Shown here in pieces: positions 32,826 to 41,366 of a DNA stretch of 55,240 bases. Under the pieces are notes generated by a model. The model saw only the letters and a list, made by a program, of their open reading frames with translations. It made no database searches and had not been told where the DNA came from. Position 1 is the first letter of the stretch. Every line of letters starts with the position of its first letter. The DNA comes from Acidobacteriota bacterium (GTDB taxonomy: Bacteria > Acidobacteriota > Holophagae > Holophagales > Holophagaceae), in the NCBI GenBank assembly GCA_016213735.1, contig JACQZU010000025.1:1-55240 (forward strand), written 5' to 3'. A program made the translations under genes and the position numbers.

Positions 32826-33830
32826 TCAATGGGGGGCCGGCGCGGCACCCCCGGGCTCCTTGAGGGGGGGGAGGAATCTCACCTTCCCGGAGGTCAGATC
32901 GTAGACGGCCGGCACCACCCTCAGCTTGCCGGCGGCGTGAAGGTGGCGAAGAATCTCGCTGCGTTCCAGGAGGGCGGCGGCCTGTCGGCTCGCGTTGGCC
33001 TCCACCAGGTGGCCCAGGTGTTCGGCGGGGGTCTCGTTGGGGTCGTGGCGGACGCTGTCCAGCAGCCCCGCCATGGCTCCCTGGAGGGCCCAGAGGTTGC
33101 CGGGAAGCGATCGAGAACCGGCCTCCATCACCGCCTTGACGGCGCCGCAGGAGCCATGGCCCAGGACCACGGCCAGCTTGGAGCCCAGATGCTCGGCGGC
33201 GTATTCCACCGACGCGATGCCCTGGAGGTCCAGGATGTTGCCAGCCTCCCGGACCGTGAACAGGCGGCCCAGCTCCTGGTCGAAAATGAGATTGTCGGCC
33301 AAGCGGCTGTCGCTGCAGGTCACCACCACCGCGAAGGGAGCCTGGCCCCGGGCCAGGGCCGTTCGCAGCGCGGGGTCCCCGGCCCCCTGCACCGACCGGG
33401 TCCGATTGCCCGCCACGAAGCGGGCGTTGCCAGCCTTCAGTTCGGCGAGGGCTCCATCCGGGCTCGTGTTCTCGGATCCTGGAGGAGGCGCCGGGGCCTC
33501 GACCCGCTCCGCCAGCTCCCGCCGGAGGCGATGGTTTTCCGCCTCGACCCTCTTCAGCCCGGCTTCCAGGTCGCGGAGGCGCCTGGACATCCGCGCTTTC
33601 TCGGGATCGGGGGAGGGGGTTCCTCCCGGCCTGCTTCCCTTCGGGGGAACCCCGTCCTCTGGGCGTTCGGACCCGGGCCTGGGGGTTCCCGTCTCCTTCG
33701 CTGTCCGGGCCCCCGGGCCCCTCTCGGTCCGTGCGGAATCCTTTGGGAGGGGCTTGAGGGGGGGCTTTTCGTCCGAGCTGGCGATGGGGGCCAGGATGGA
33801 GAAGCCCAGCAGGAACGGAAGGAATGGCAT
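32826..33830 (-). CDS. Exported beta-class carbonic anhydrase with coiled-coil N-terminus
   Basis: The product is 334 residues. A signal peptide (PFLPFLLGFSILAPIASS) is followed by a charged, proline-rich stretch and a predicted coiled coil (RMSRRLRDLEAGLKRVEAEN then HRLRRELAERVE). The C-terminal 200 residues are a beta-carbonic anhydrase: VVVTCSDSRLADNLIFDQEL (zinc Cys, Asp-Arg dyad), VREAGN, and VVLGHGSCGAVKA (zinc His and Cys). It would interconvert CO2 and bicarbonate in the periplasm. The N-terminal 110 residues are an unusual addition to this family. Confidence 0.93.
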   Translation of the reverse strand: MPFLPFLLGFSILAPIASSDEKPPLKPLPKDSARTERGPGARTAKETGTPRPGSERPEDGVPPKGSRPGGTPSPDPEKARMSRRLRDLEAGLKRVEAENHRLRRELAERVEAPAPPPGSENTSPDGALAELKAGNARFVAGNRTRSVQGAGDPALRTALARGQAPFAVVVTCSDSRLADNLIFDQELGRLFTVREAGNILDLQGIASVEYAAEHLGSKLAVVLGHGSCGAVKAVMEAGSRSLPGNLWALQGAMAGLLDSVRHDPNETPAEHLGHLVEANASRQAAALLERSEILRHLHAAGKLRVVPAVYDLTSGKVRFLPPLKEPGGAAPAPH

Positions 33831-33957
33831 GGCGCGGCCCTCCGCCTCCCATCGGCAGCACGGGCAGAATCCCCAATTCCTGCCAGCCTCCCGGAGCCCC
33901 CGTCCGTGCCCGGGTCTTCGCCGCCCGCCCCCTTCGGAGAGAGGCGCGGCAGGGCTG

Positions 33958-35253
33958 TCACTCGTAGCGGAGGGCCTCGATGGGGTCCTGCCGGGCCGCC
34001 TTGACCGCCGGCCACATGCCGAAGACCAGGCCGATGGAGGTGCTCACGGCGAAGCCCAGGACGATGCTCCAGAGGGGCGCGGCGGCGGGGAAGTCGAAGA
34101 GGAGGCGCACCAGGCCCGCCAGCCCGAGGCCCGACAAGATTCCGAGGGCACCGCCGACACAGGTGAGGGTCACGGCCTCCACCAGGAACTGGCTCGCAAT
34201 GTCCTTGCGCGTCGCCCCGAGGGCTTTGCGGACGCCGATCTCCCGCGTCCGCTCCGTGACGCTCACCAGCATGATGTTCATCACCCCGACCCCTCCCACG
34301 AGCAGGGCGATGGCGGCGATGAGCACCATGGCCCCGGCAATGCCTCCGGTGATCTCCTGGAAGGTGCGGAGCTGGCCCTCGCTGGTGAAGATGGCGAAAT
34401 CGTTGGGTTCGTTGGCCTTCAGACCCCGCCTGGCCCGCAGGATGGCCACCTCCTGGTCCGTCATTTCCTGGACCCTGCGGGGGTCCTTGGGCACGGTGGC
34501 GATGTGGATGGTGTCTCCTCCGCCGTTCTTGATCTGGGGCCACATCTCGTCGAAGGTGCTGATGGGCATGATGAGGATGTTGTCGGCGTCCCCTCCAAGG
34601 AAGGAGCCCTTCTTCTCGAGGAGGCCCACCACCGTGAAGGAGGTGCCTCCGAGCAGCACGCTCCGCCCGATGGGGTCCCGCTTGTCGTAGAGCGCCTGAG
34701 CCAGCTCGGGACCGATGACGCAGACCCTCGAGGCGTGGGCGATGTCGGCATCGACCAGGAAGCGCCCGTCCTGGATGTAGGAGTTGTTGGCCGGCGCGTA
34801 GTCGGGATTGGTGCCCACGATGGTGGGGCTGTTCCCCTCCTGGCCCGAGGGGGTCTTCACCGAGAGGCTGACGAAGGCCGGCCCCTGGAGGTAGCGCTCC
34901 TGGCTTACCGCCGCGGCGAGGGTCCCCAGCCGCTTGAGGGCCTCGGCGTCCTCGATGGTGAGGTCCCTCCTGCGCTTCTGGTCCTCGGGCAGGGGCCCTC
35001 CGCCACCGTGGCGGGGTTCGAATTTCTGGAACTGCACGAGGGTGGCCCCGAAGCTCGTGAAGCTTTCCGTCACCGCGTTGTTGAAGCCGGCCACGAAGCT
35101 CACCATGGCGATGACCGTGGCCACCCCCGCGATGATTCCCAGGAGGGTGAGGGTGGAGCGGAGCTTCTGGGTCACGATGGCCCGCAGCGCGAAGCGGACG
35201 TTCTCCCAGCCGATGGCGCGGAGGAGGGCGGGTTTCTTGAGGGCGCTGTTCAT
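33958..35253 (-). CDS. MacB-type ABC transporter permease, second
   Basis: The product is 431 residues. The first membrane segment (LTLLGIIAGVATVIAMVSFV), a periplasmic domain of about 230 residues, and three C-terminal helices (AMVLIAAIALLVGGVGVMNI, LGILSGLGLAGLVRLLF, SIVLGFAVSTSIGLVFGMWP) with the MacB signature VTERTREIGVRKALGATRKD fit the FtsX/MacB permease family. The end SIGLVFGMWPAVKAARQDP followed by IEALRYE is typical. It is not fused to an ATPase. It starts three nt after the stop of the first permease, so it is part of one operon with it and the fusion protein. Confidence 0.92.
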   Translation of the reverse strand: MNSALKKPALLRAIGWENVRFALRAIVTQKLRSTLTLLGIIAGVATVIAMVSFVAGFNNAVTESFTSFGATLVQFQKFEPRHGGGGPLPEDQKRRRDLTIEDAEALKRLGTLAAAVSQERYLQGPAFVSLSVKTPSGQEGNSPTIVGTNPDYAPANNSYIQDGRFLVDADIAHASRVCVIGPELAQALYDKRDPIGRSVLLGGTSFTVVGLLEKKGSFLGGDADNILIMPISTFDEMWPQIKNGGGDTIHIATVPKDPRRVQEMTDQEVAILRARRGLKANEPNDFAIFTSEGQLRTFQEITGGIAGAMVLIAAIALLVGGVGVMNIMLVSVTERTREIGVRKALGATRKDIASQFLVEAVTLTCVGGALGILSGLGLAGLVRLLFDFPAAAPLWSIVLGFAVSTSIGLVFGMWPAVKAARQDPIEALRYE

Positions 35254-35256
35254 GGC

Positions 35257-36483
35257 TCATTCCGCCCGGATGGCGTCGATGACTGGGAGGTTGGACGCGC
35301 GCAGGGCGGGGAGGAACCCCGCGGCAAGGCCCACCAGGGTGGAAAGCCCGATGCCCGTTCCCACGATCGCGGGGGTGATCTGGGCCGGGAATCCCGCGAG
35401 TCCCCGAACCAGGCCCGTCGCGGCCCAGCCCAGGAGCACCCCCAGGACGCCCCCGGCCATGGCCAGAAGGGCCGCCTCCAGGAGGAACTGGCGCCGGATG
35501 TCCCGCTTCCTGGCCCCCAGCGCCAGGCGAACCCCGATCTCCTGGGTGCGCTCCACCACGCTCACCAACATGATGTTCATGATCACGATCCCCCCCACGC
35601 CCAGGCTCACGGAGGAGATCAGCACGAGGAGGATGAAGGCCACGCGGCTGATGGCCTTCCAGAGTTCCTGGAGGCTCTCCTGGGTCAGGATCCCGAAGGG
35701 GTCCGGCTCCTTGTAGCCGGTGTGGCGCATGGCCCGGAACAGGGCCCGCAGTTCGTCCGAGGAGGCCTCGATCCCAGGCACTCCTCCGGCTGCGCGGATC
35801 TGGAGTTCCAGGGACTCGTTCCGTCCCATGAAGTTCTTCCGGTAGACCTGCAGGGGTATGTAGACGCGGCCGTCCTGGTTGAAGCCGATGCTTCGGCCCT
35901 GCTTGGGCATGACCCCGATGACCCGGAAGGGGAGGCCCTTGATCAGGAGGATGCGTCCAATGGGGTCCACAAAGGGGAACAGTTCCTCCCTCGTGTTGGC
36001 CCCGATCACCGCGACGTACTGGCTCGCGCGGTCCTCCTCGTCGGTGAAGTACCTCCCCCCCTCGAAATCCAGCCGGAACATGGGGCCGAAGTTGGCGCTG
36101 GTCCCGATGACGATCACGTCGGGCAGGTGCTTGGGGCCGTTGTCCACCGCCATGGCCTGCCCGCTGGCCGCGGAAACCTGGGCGGCCCGCGTCAGGGCGC
36201 CCCCTGAGATCCGTTCGAATTCGCGGTAGGTGATGGGTGGCCGCTTGAGGGCGTTGATGAACTCTTTCCGGGATCGGATGATTCCGAATTTCTGGACCAG
36301 GTAGACGTCCGGGGCCATGACGATGATCTTTTCCGCCACGTAGGTGTTCAGCCCCGAAATGACCCCCACCACGCCCACGATGGTCGTCACCCCGATGATG
36401 ATGCCGAGCAGCGTGAGGAAGCTCCGCAGCTTGTGGGCCTTCAGGGCGCGCAGGGCGGCGCGGATGAGGTCCCGGGGATGCAT
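35257..36483 (-). CDS. MacB-type ABC transporter permease, first
   Basis: The product is 408 residues with the same layout as its neighbour: TM1 (LTLLGIIIGVTTIVGVVGVI), a large periplasmic part, and C-terminal helices with VVERTQEIGVRLALGARKRD. It ends GLAAGFLPALRASNLPVIDA followed by IRAE. MacB permeases work as dimers driving periplasmic substrates to an outer-membrane channel through an adaptor. Two different permease subunits here suggest a heterodimer, like other split systems. No ATPase gene is adjacent. It follows the adaptor stop by three nt. Confidence 0.92.
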   Translation of the reverse strand: MHPRDLIRAALRALKAHKLRSFLTLLGIIIGVTTIVGVVGVISGLNTYVAEKIIVMAPDVYLVQKFGIIRSRKEFINALKRPPITYREFERISGGALTRAAQVSAASGQAMAVDNGPKHLPDVIVIGTSANFGPMFRLDFEGGRYFTDEEDRASQYVAVIGANTREELFPFVDPIGRILLIKGLPFRVIGVMPKQGRSIGFNQDGRVYIPLQVYRKNFMGRNESLELQIRAAGGVPGIEASSDELRALFRAMRHTGYKEPDPFGILTQESLQELWKAISRVAFILLVLISSVSLGVGGIVIMNIMLVSVVERTQEIGVRLALGARKRDIRRQFLLEAALLAMAGGVLGVLLGWAATGLVRGLAGFPAQITPAIVGTGIGLSTLVGLAAGFLPALRASNLPVIDAIRAE

Positions 36484-36486
36484 CGC

Positions 36487-37719
36487 CTAGCCCTTCTTCT
36501 CGCCCTTGCCGTCCTTCTTGGCCTTCTTGTCCACGTGGACGGGGTCCCCATCCTTCAGCTCTCGGAGGATCCTGTTGGGACCGGTGATGAGGCTCTCGCC
36601 TCCGTTGAGGCCGCCGAGCACTTCGACGCTCAGGTCGCCGATCATGCCGGTCTTCACGGGGGCGAACTTGGCCTTGCCGTTGTCCATGAGGTAGACGCCC
36701 TCCTCCTCCTTGGGCGCTCCCGGAGCAGTCCCATCCCCCGGCTTGCGCTTGATGTCGCGCATGACGATGGCCTGGAAGGGGACGGCCAGGGCTTTCTCAC
36801 GCCTTCCGGTGAAGATGTCCGCCTGGGCGCTGAGTCCGGGCTTGATGGTCAGGGGAGGGTTCTTGATCCGGACCTTCACCTTGAACTTGGTGGCCTCGTT
36901 CTGGCTGAGCTTGAGGATCGGGCTGCCCCCGACCTCCGTCACGATGCCCTGGAAGAGCTGATTGGGATAGGCGTCGATGCGGACTTGGGCCTCCTGGTCC
37001 ACCTTCACGTTGGGGATGGAAGCTTCGTCCACCTCCATCTCGGCCTCGATCCGGCTCATGTCGCTGATGGTGAGCAGAACCGTGCCGGCCTGGTTCTGGA
37101 TGCCCGGAACCGCCGTCTCCCCCAGTTCGATGCGCCGCGCCGTGACCACCCCGTCGATGGGGCTCGTGATGGTGGTGTAGGCCAGGCCCACCTTGGACTG
37201 GTTCCGCGTGGCCTGGGCCTGCTCGGCCCGCCGCCGGGAGCTCTCCTCCGAGGCCTTGGCGGTCTCCAGGGCGGTGCGGGCCTTCTCGAATTCGGCGGCG
37301 GAGATGATGCCCGCCTTGTGGTTGGCCTGGGACCGCTCGAAGTCGCTCCGAACCTGGGCCAGGGTGGCACGGGCGGAGGCGTAGTCCGACTGGGCCGCGC
37401 GCATGTTGGCCTCCATCGCCTCCGAATTGGCCCGGGCATTCCGGGGGTCGATTTCCATGAGGAACTGCCCCTTCTTCACGGAATCCCCTTCCCGGACCGC
37501 CAGGCGGGTGACCTGGCCCACCAGGTTGGCCGAGATGTCCGCCTTGGTGACGGCCTGGATCTTCCCATTGGCGCTCACCTTCGCCTGGAGGTCCTGGCGA
37601 TCGACCTTCGCGACCTGGACCGCCTGGCCCTTTTCCCCGCGGCTGGCCATGGCCACGCTGAAGAGCACCAGGACAGCGACCCCCCCGCCGACGAGTGCGA
37701 ACTTCTGTTTCCTCTTCAT
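36487..37719 (-). CDS. HlyD/MacA-type periplasmic adaptor
   Basis: The product is 410 residues. One N-terminal membrane helix (ALVGGGVAVLVLFSVAMA) is followed by the membrane-fusion layout: a lipoyl half (ISANLVGQVTRLAVREGDSV), a long alpha-hairpin (about residues 95-175, rich in Ala, Glu and Arg), the second lipoyl half (SPIDGVVTARRIELGETAVP) and beta-barrel strands (GLSAQADIFTGRREKALAVP). ATG 37719 opens the operon adaptor-permease-permease. Adaptors of this kind join inner-membrane pumps to TolC-type channels. It diverges from the TonB-receptor gene. Confidence 0.93.
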   Translation of the reverse strand: MKRKQKFALVGGGVAVLVLFSVAMASRGEKGQAVQVAKVDRQDLQAKVSANGKIQAVTKADISANLVGQVTRLAVREGDSVKKGQFLMEIDPRNARANSEAMEANMRAAQSDYASARATLAQVRSDFERSQANHKAGIISAAEFEKARTALETAKASEESSRRRAEQAQATRNQSKVGLAYTTITSPIDGVVTARRIELGETAVPGIQNQAGTVLLTISDMSRIEAEMEVDEASIPNVKVDQEAQVRIDAYPNQLFQGIVTEVGGSPILKLSQNEATKFKVKVRIKNPPLTIKPGLSAQADIFTGRREKALAVPFQAIVMRDIKRKPGDGTAPGAPKEEEGVYLMDNGKAKFAPVKTGMIGDLSVEVLGGLNGGESLITGPNRILRELKDGDPVHVDKKAKKDGKGEKKG

Positions 37720-37794
37720 GGACACCGCTCCTCTTCGACCAAGGACCCGTCTGGGTTTCGGTCCCTGAAGCCCGGGGTTTAGGGGGCCGGGGGC

Positions 37795-37831
37795 TTGACA
37801 GACCAAATAAAAATAGAAATGATTTTCATTT
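37795..37831 (+). promoter_or_regulatory. Strong promoter overlapped by a Fur-like box
   Basis: TTGACA (37795-37800) and AATGAT (37818-37823) are 17 bp apart. The perfect palindrome AAATGA-TTT-TCATTT (37817-37831) covers the -10 region and resembles the core of Fur boxes (AATGATnATCATT). The placement, 23 nt before the TonB-dependent receptor start, would allow iron-dependent repression. Confidence 0.7.
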
Positions 37832-37853
37832 GCGTTTTCCTCCCGAAGGACCC

Positions 37854-40250
37854 ATGCCCCGATCCGCCGGATTCGTTGTTCTATCAGCCCTGCTCGTGTC
37901 CGGCCCTTCGCCGCTGGGGGCCACCACCGGAACGGCCGTCCTCCAGGGCAGGGTGGTGGACGATTCGGGCCGTCCGGTGGGGGGGGCCCGGCTCAGGCTG
38001 GTGAACCGGGTGAGCGGTTTCCGCCAGGCCGTCCTCAGCGAGGGATCCGGCCGCTACGCCTTCTTGAACATCCCCTTCAATCAATACCACCTGGAGGCCG
38101 AGGCCCCGGGCATGCAGACCTTCCACGCGAATGTGGAGCTTCGCAGCGCCGTGCCCCAGGATCTGGGCGTGACCCTGAAATCCGCAGGGGCGGTGGTGGA
38201 AATCCTGGACGAGACCCGCCTGGTGGAGGACCACGCCACCGTGCACCTGGACATCGACCAGAGCAGCATCGAGAAGATTCCCGCGGCGGTGCAGAGCCGG
38301 GCCCTGGAGTCCATCCTGCTCGCCACCCCGGGCTTCATCGCGGACGAGAACGGTCGATTCCATTTTCGCGGCTCCCATGGGCAGGTGACCTATGTGGTGG
38401 ACGGCATCCCCATCTCCGACCAGCTCCACGCCACCTTCAGCAACAGCCTGGACCCCTCCCAGGTGGCCAGCATGGAAGTGATCACCGGGGGGATCAGCGC
38501 CGAGTTCGGGGGCAAGCCCGTGGCGGTGGTGAACCTGAGCACCCGGAGCGGACTGGGGACGCCGAGGGGATTCGAGGGCGAGGTCTCCCTGGCGGCCTCC
38601 CGTTTCCGGACCGCCGAAGCCTCCCTGACCCTTCGGGGCGGCTCCGACCAGTTCGGCTATTTCGCTACGGCGGCGGGAAGCAAAGGAGACCGCTTCCTCG
38701 ACCCCGTGGACTTCGGGAACTGGCACAACCACGGGGAGACGGGGCGGCTCTACACACGCTTCGACTGGATCCTGGGAGCGGCCGACACCCTGCGCCTATC
38801 GGTTTCCGGGGGACAGGCACGCCGGGAAGTGCCGAACCTTGCCTCCCAGCAGGTCCGTGGACAGGACCAGCGGGCGGCCACGACGGACCAGAACCTCAGC
38901 CTGGCCTGGACGCGGGTGCTGGACGCCTCCCGGACCCTCGAGGCATCGGCATTCTTCCGCCGGGCCGGGGCCACCCTGGATCCCTCCGAGAACCTCGAGC
39001 CTGGATTCGACGCCCGCCCGCGACGCGACCTGCCGGTGTGGGCCCGGCAGGACCGCACCTTGGAGAACCGTGGGCTCCAGGCTTCCTGCACCGTCGGCTG
39101 GGGCGGAGGGAGCATCACGAAAGCCGGAATCCAGTTCCTTTCCTACCCCCTCGTGGAACATTTCCGCTTTGCGGTGACCGACCAGGCTTTCGCCGCCGAC
39201 CCCGGGGACCCCCTCTACCCTTTCACCGCGGCCGGCGGCGGGGCGATCTGGCGATTCGACGGTTCCCTGACCCCACGCCTGGCCTCCGCCTACCTCCAGA
39301 ACGACCTCCACCTCGGGGACTGGTTCATCGCCGCCGGACTTCGCTACGACCACTACACCGTGGCGGAGGTGACCCAGGCGCTCCTGCAGCCGCGATTGGG
39401 CCTGAGCCACGCCCTTCCCTGGCGGACGACGGTGCTTCGCGCTTCCTATGATCGTTTGCTGGTGGCCCGTGAGAACGAGAACCTGGCCCTCTCCCTCTCC
39501 CAGGCGGCCTGGGACCTGGGCCCCTTCCGCGGCACGCCGCGGCAGCCCCTGCGCCCCGAGACCCAGCACGCCTTCAGTGCCGGCGTGGAACAGCAGGTCG
39601 GGACCGTGGGCAGGCTCTCCCTCGAATGGTGGGAGCGCCGCTCACGCAACGCGGGAGACAACGAGCAGTTCTTCAACACGGGAGTGCTTTTTCCCGTCGC
39701 CGCGGAACGGGGTCTGTTCCGCGGCGCCAACCTCCGGCTGGACCTCACGCCCGTGGGGGGATGGTCCGGCTACTTGAGCCTGGGCCGGACCCGGGCCCTG
39801 TTCCAGGCGCCCCTGGCAGGGGGCCTCCAGCTCGAGATGCCCGAGCGCCTGCCCGGGGAGCGTTTCCTGGTGGACCACGACCAGAAACTGGCGGCCCAGC
39901 TTGGGATCAGGTGGGAATCCCGGGATTCTTGGGTTCAAGTGATCGGACGCCATGATTCAGGCCTCGTGGCCGGGGATCCCTCGGGTGCGGCGGGAGATCC
40001 CGACCACGCCTTCGGGGTGGCCTTCGTCCGAAGGGACTCGGAGGGGACCTGGCGGGTCAAGCCGCGCACCCTCTGGGACCTGGAGGCCGGCTGGACGATC
40101 CACCTGGGAGGAGGACGGAAGCTGCTTCTGGTGGGGGACCTGCTCAACGCCCTGGACCACAGGGGGCTTTACAATTTCCTGAGCGCCTTCGGCGGAACCC
40201 ACGTGATCCCCCCGCGGAACTTTTCTCTCCGGGTGAAATACCGGTTCTAG
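37854..40250 (+). CDS. TonB-dependent outer-membrane receptor
   Basis: The product is 798 residues with a signal peptide (FVVLSALLVSGPSPLGATTG). Residues about 28-110 are a carboxypeptidase-regulatory-like domain (LQGRVVDDSGRPVGGARLRL) as in many Acidobacteriota and Bacteroidota receptors. The plug follows (TPGFIADENGRFHFRGSHGQ, VTYVVDGIPISDQ, MEVITGGISAEFGGKPVAVV), then a barrel with C-terminal RNFSLRVKYRF. A Fur-like box upstream suggests uptake of an iron-linked ligand such as a siderophore (inference). ATG 37854 is used, with GAAGGA upstream. Confidence 0.93.
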   Translation: MPRSAGFVVLSALLVSGPSPLGATTGTAVLQGRVVDDSGRPVGGARLRLVNRVSGFRQAVLSEGSGRYAFLNIPFNQYHLEAEAPGMQTFHANVELRSAVPQDLGVTLKSAGAVVEILDETRLVEDHATVHLDIDQSSIEKIPAAVQSRALESILLATPGFIADENGRFHFRGSHGQVTYVVDGIPISDQLHATFSNSLDPSQVASMEVITGGISAEFGGKPVAVVNLSTRSGLGTPRGFEGEVSLAASRFRTAEASLTLRGGSDQFGYFATAAGSKGDRFLDPVDFGNWHNHGETGRLYTRFDWILGAADTLRLSVSGGQARREVPNLASQQVRGQDQRAATTDQNLSLAWTRVLDASRTLEASAFFRRAGATLDPSENLEPGFDARPRRDLPVWARQDRTLENRGLQASCTVGWGGGSITKAGIQFLSYPLVEHFRFAVTDQAFAADPGDPLYPFTAAGGGAIWRFDGSLTPRLASAYLQNDLHLGDWFIAAGLRYDHYTVAEVTQALLQPRLGLSHALPWRTTVLRASYDRLLVARENENLALSLSQAAWDLGPFRGTPRQPLRPETQHAFSAGVEQQVGTVGRLSLEWWERRSRNAGDNEQFFNTGVLFPVAAERGLFRGANLRLDLTPVGGWSGYLSLGRTRALFQAPLAGGLQLEMPERLPGERFLVDHDQKLAAQLGIRWESRDSWVQVIGRHDSGLVAGDPSGAAGDPDHAFGVAFVRRDSEGTWRVKPRTLWDLEAGWTIHLGGGRKLLLVGDLLNALDHRGLYNFLSAFGGTHVIPPRNFSLRVKYRF

Positions 40251-40344
40251 GGGCGGCCCCCGGCCCCGCCTGGCCGCCGATCGGGCATCCCGGCGGGACC
40301 CCCTCGTCGAAGGAGGCTCACCCGGGGAGACCCTGGGACCCGGG

Positions 40345-40899
40345 TCAGGCTCCCCTGGACCAGCTTCCGGCGATCCGGGCGACCTGCTGGATGGCGGGCC
40401 CCGCTTCCTCCAGGCTGCCCCGTTGCTCGGCGGCCTGAAGGAGGGCGGCCGCTGATTGAAGCTGCTCGAGGTCGGAATCGAGCTGTTCCGAGGTGCGGGT
40501 GAGGGACTCGCTGATTTCCTGGAGCTGGTCGTCCGGGCGGATGCGGGTGTGCTGAGGGATCCGGCGTTCCCCCAGCTCGTCCAGCACGGCCTTGAAGCGA
40601 TGCAAGGGTCCGGCGATCCGGTGGCTGAGGAGGGTGACGAAGATCGTGACGCACAGCGTGGACACGGCGAGGCTGCAGGCCGAGAGCAGGAGAACGATGG
40701 GCATGAGCATCTGCCCAAGGGTGCGGTAGGCCGCGTGGGCGGAGGCGAGGGACGCCGTGAGCTCGCTTTCCATGAACAGGTAGATTCCGAAGGCGAAGAT
40801 GCCGGTGAGGAGGATCTGGACCAGCATGAAGAGAGCCGCCAGCCGGAGCTGGAAGGCGGGATTGATCAGGACGATGCGGCGCCGGCGGAGCTGGGACAT
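40345..40899 (-). CDS. Membrane protein with HAMP-like domain
   Basis: The product is 184 residues. Two helices (about 17-41, AALFMLVQILLTGIFAFGIY, and 65-88, MLMPIVLLLSACSLAVSTLC) lead to a HAMP-like module (LLSHRIAGPLHRFKAVLDEL) and a coiled tail rich in Glu and Gln. There is no kinase or methyl-accepting tip, so it has a sensor-protein architecture cut after the HAMP region. Such short proteins sit beside cytochrome genes in several metal-reducing bacteria. ATG 40899 is preferred, nine nt after the cytochrome stop; ATG 40917 would overlap that gene. Confidence 0.78.
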   Translation of the reverse strand: MSQLRRRRIVLINPAFQLRLAALFMLVQILLTGIFAFGIYLFMESELTASLASAHAAYRTLGQMLMPIVLLLSACSLAVSTLCVTIFVTLLSHRIAGPLHRFKAVLDELGERRIPQHTRIRPDDQLQEISESLTRTSEQLDSDLEQLQSAAALLQAAEQRGSLEEAGPAIQQVARIAGSWSRGA

Positions 40900-40907
40900 G
40901 GGGGCCT

Positions 40908-41366
40908 TCAATGGCATGCGAGGCACAGCTGGCCCCGGTCGTTTCGGAGGGCGAGGAAATAGGTAGGGTAATCCTTCTGCCGCCGGAACCAGCGATCGAA
41001 CAGGCTCTCGGATTTCCATCTCCCGCGGTCCCGGCGCGGAGTACCGAGGTCGTGGCAGGTGGCGCATTCCAGGCGGCCGGCGGGCACCAGGAGGCGGGAA
41101 TCCCCGGGAGGCTTCCGCAGGTTGACCCCAATCGGGTGGTGCTGCCCGGTCTGGTCCTTGAAATGGCATGAACGGCAATAGGGGCTGCACGGCCGCAGGG
41201 CCCGGGACCCTTGGAGGGGAGAGGGCCCGGAAGGATGGCAGGGGCGGCAGGCCTCCTGGGAGGGGGGAAGGCAGGGAGGGGGGGTCACCTGGGCCCGGAC
41301 CCAGCCGACGGCCAAGCCCAGGAGCAGGGTGAGAGCCAGGGTGCGGGGGACGAGTTTCCTGGGCAT
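40908..41366 (-). CDS. Periplasmic tetraheme cytochrome c
   Basis: The product is 152 residues with a signal peptide (LALTLLLGLAVGWVRAQ). Four CxxCH motifs are present: CRPCH, CRSCH, CATCH and a terminal CLACH, whose His is the last residue. The distribution differs from the small tetraheme pair elsewhere in the window, with about 45 residues between the last two, so it belongs to another cytochrome type. ATG overlaps the porin stop by one base (TGATG), showing translational coupling. It probably carries electrons to or from the periplasmic face of the porin partner or the membrane protein downstream. Confidence 0.9.
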   Translation of the reverse strand: MPRKLVPRTLALTLLLGLAVGWVRAQVTPPPCLPPSQEACRPCHPSGPSPLQGSRALRPCSPYCRSCHFKDQTGQHHPIGVNLRKPPGDSRLLVPAGRLECATCHDLGTPRRDRGRWKSESLFDRWFRRQKDYPTYFLALRNDRGQLCLACH

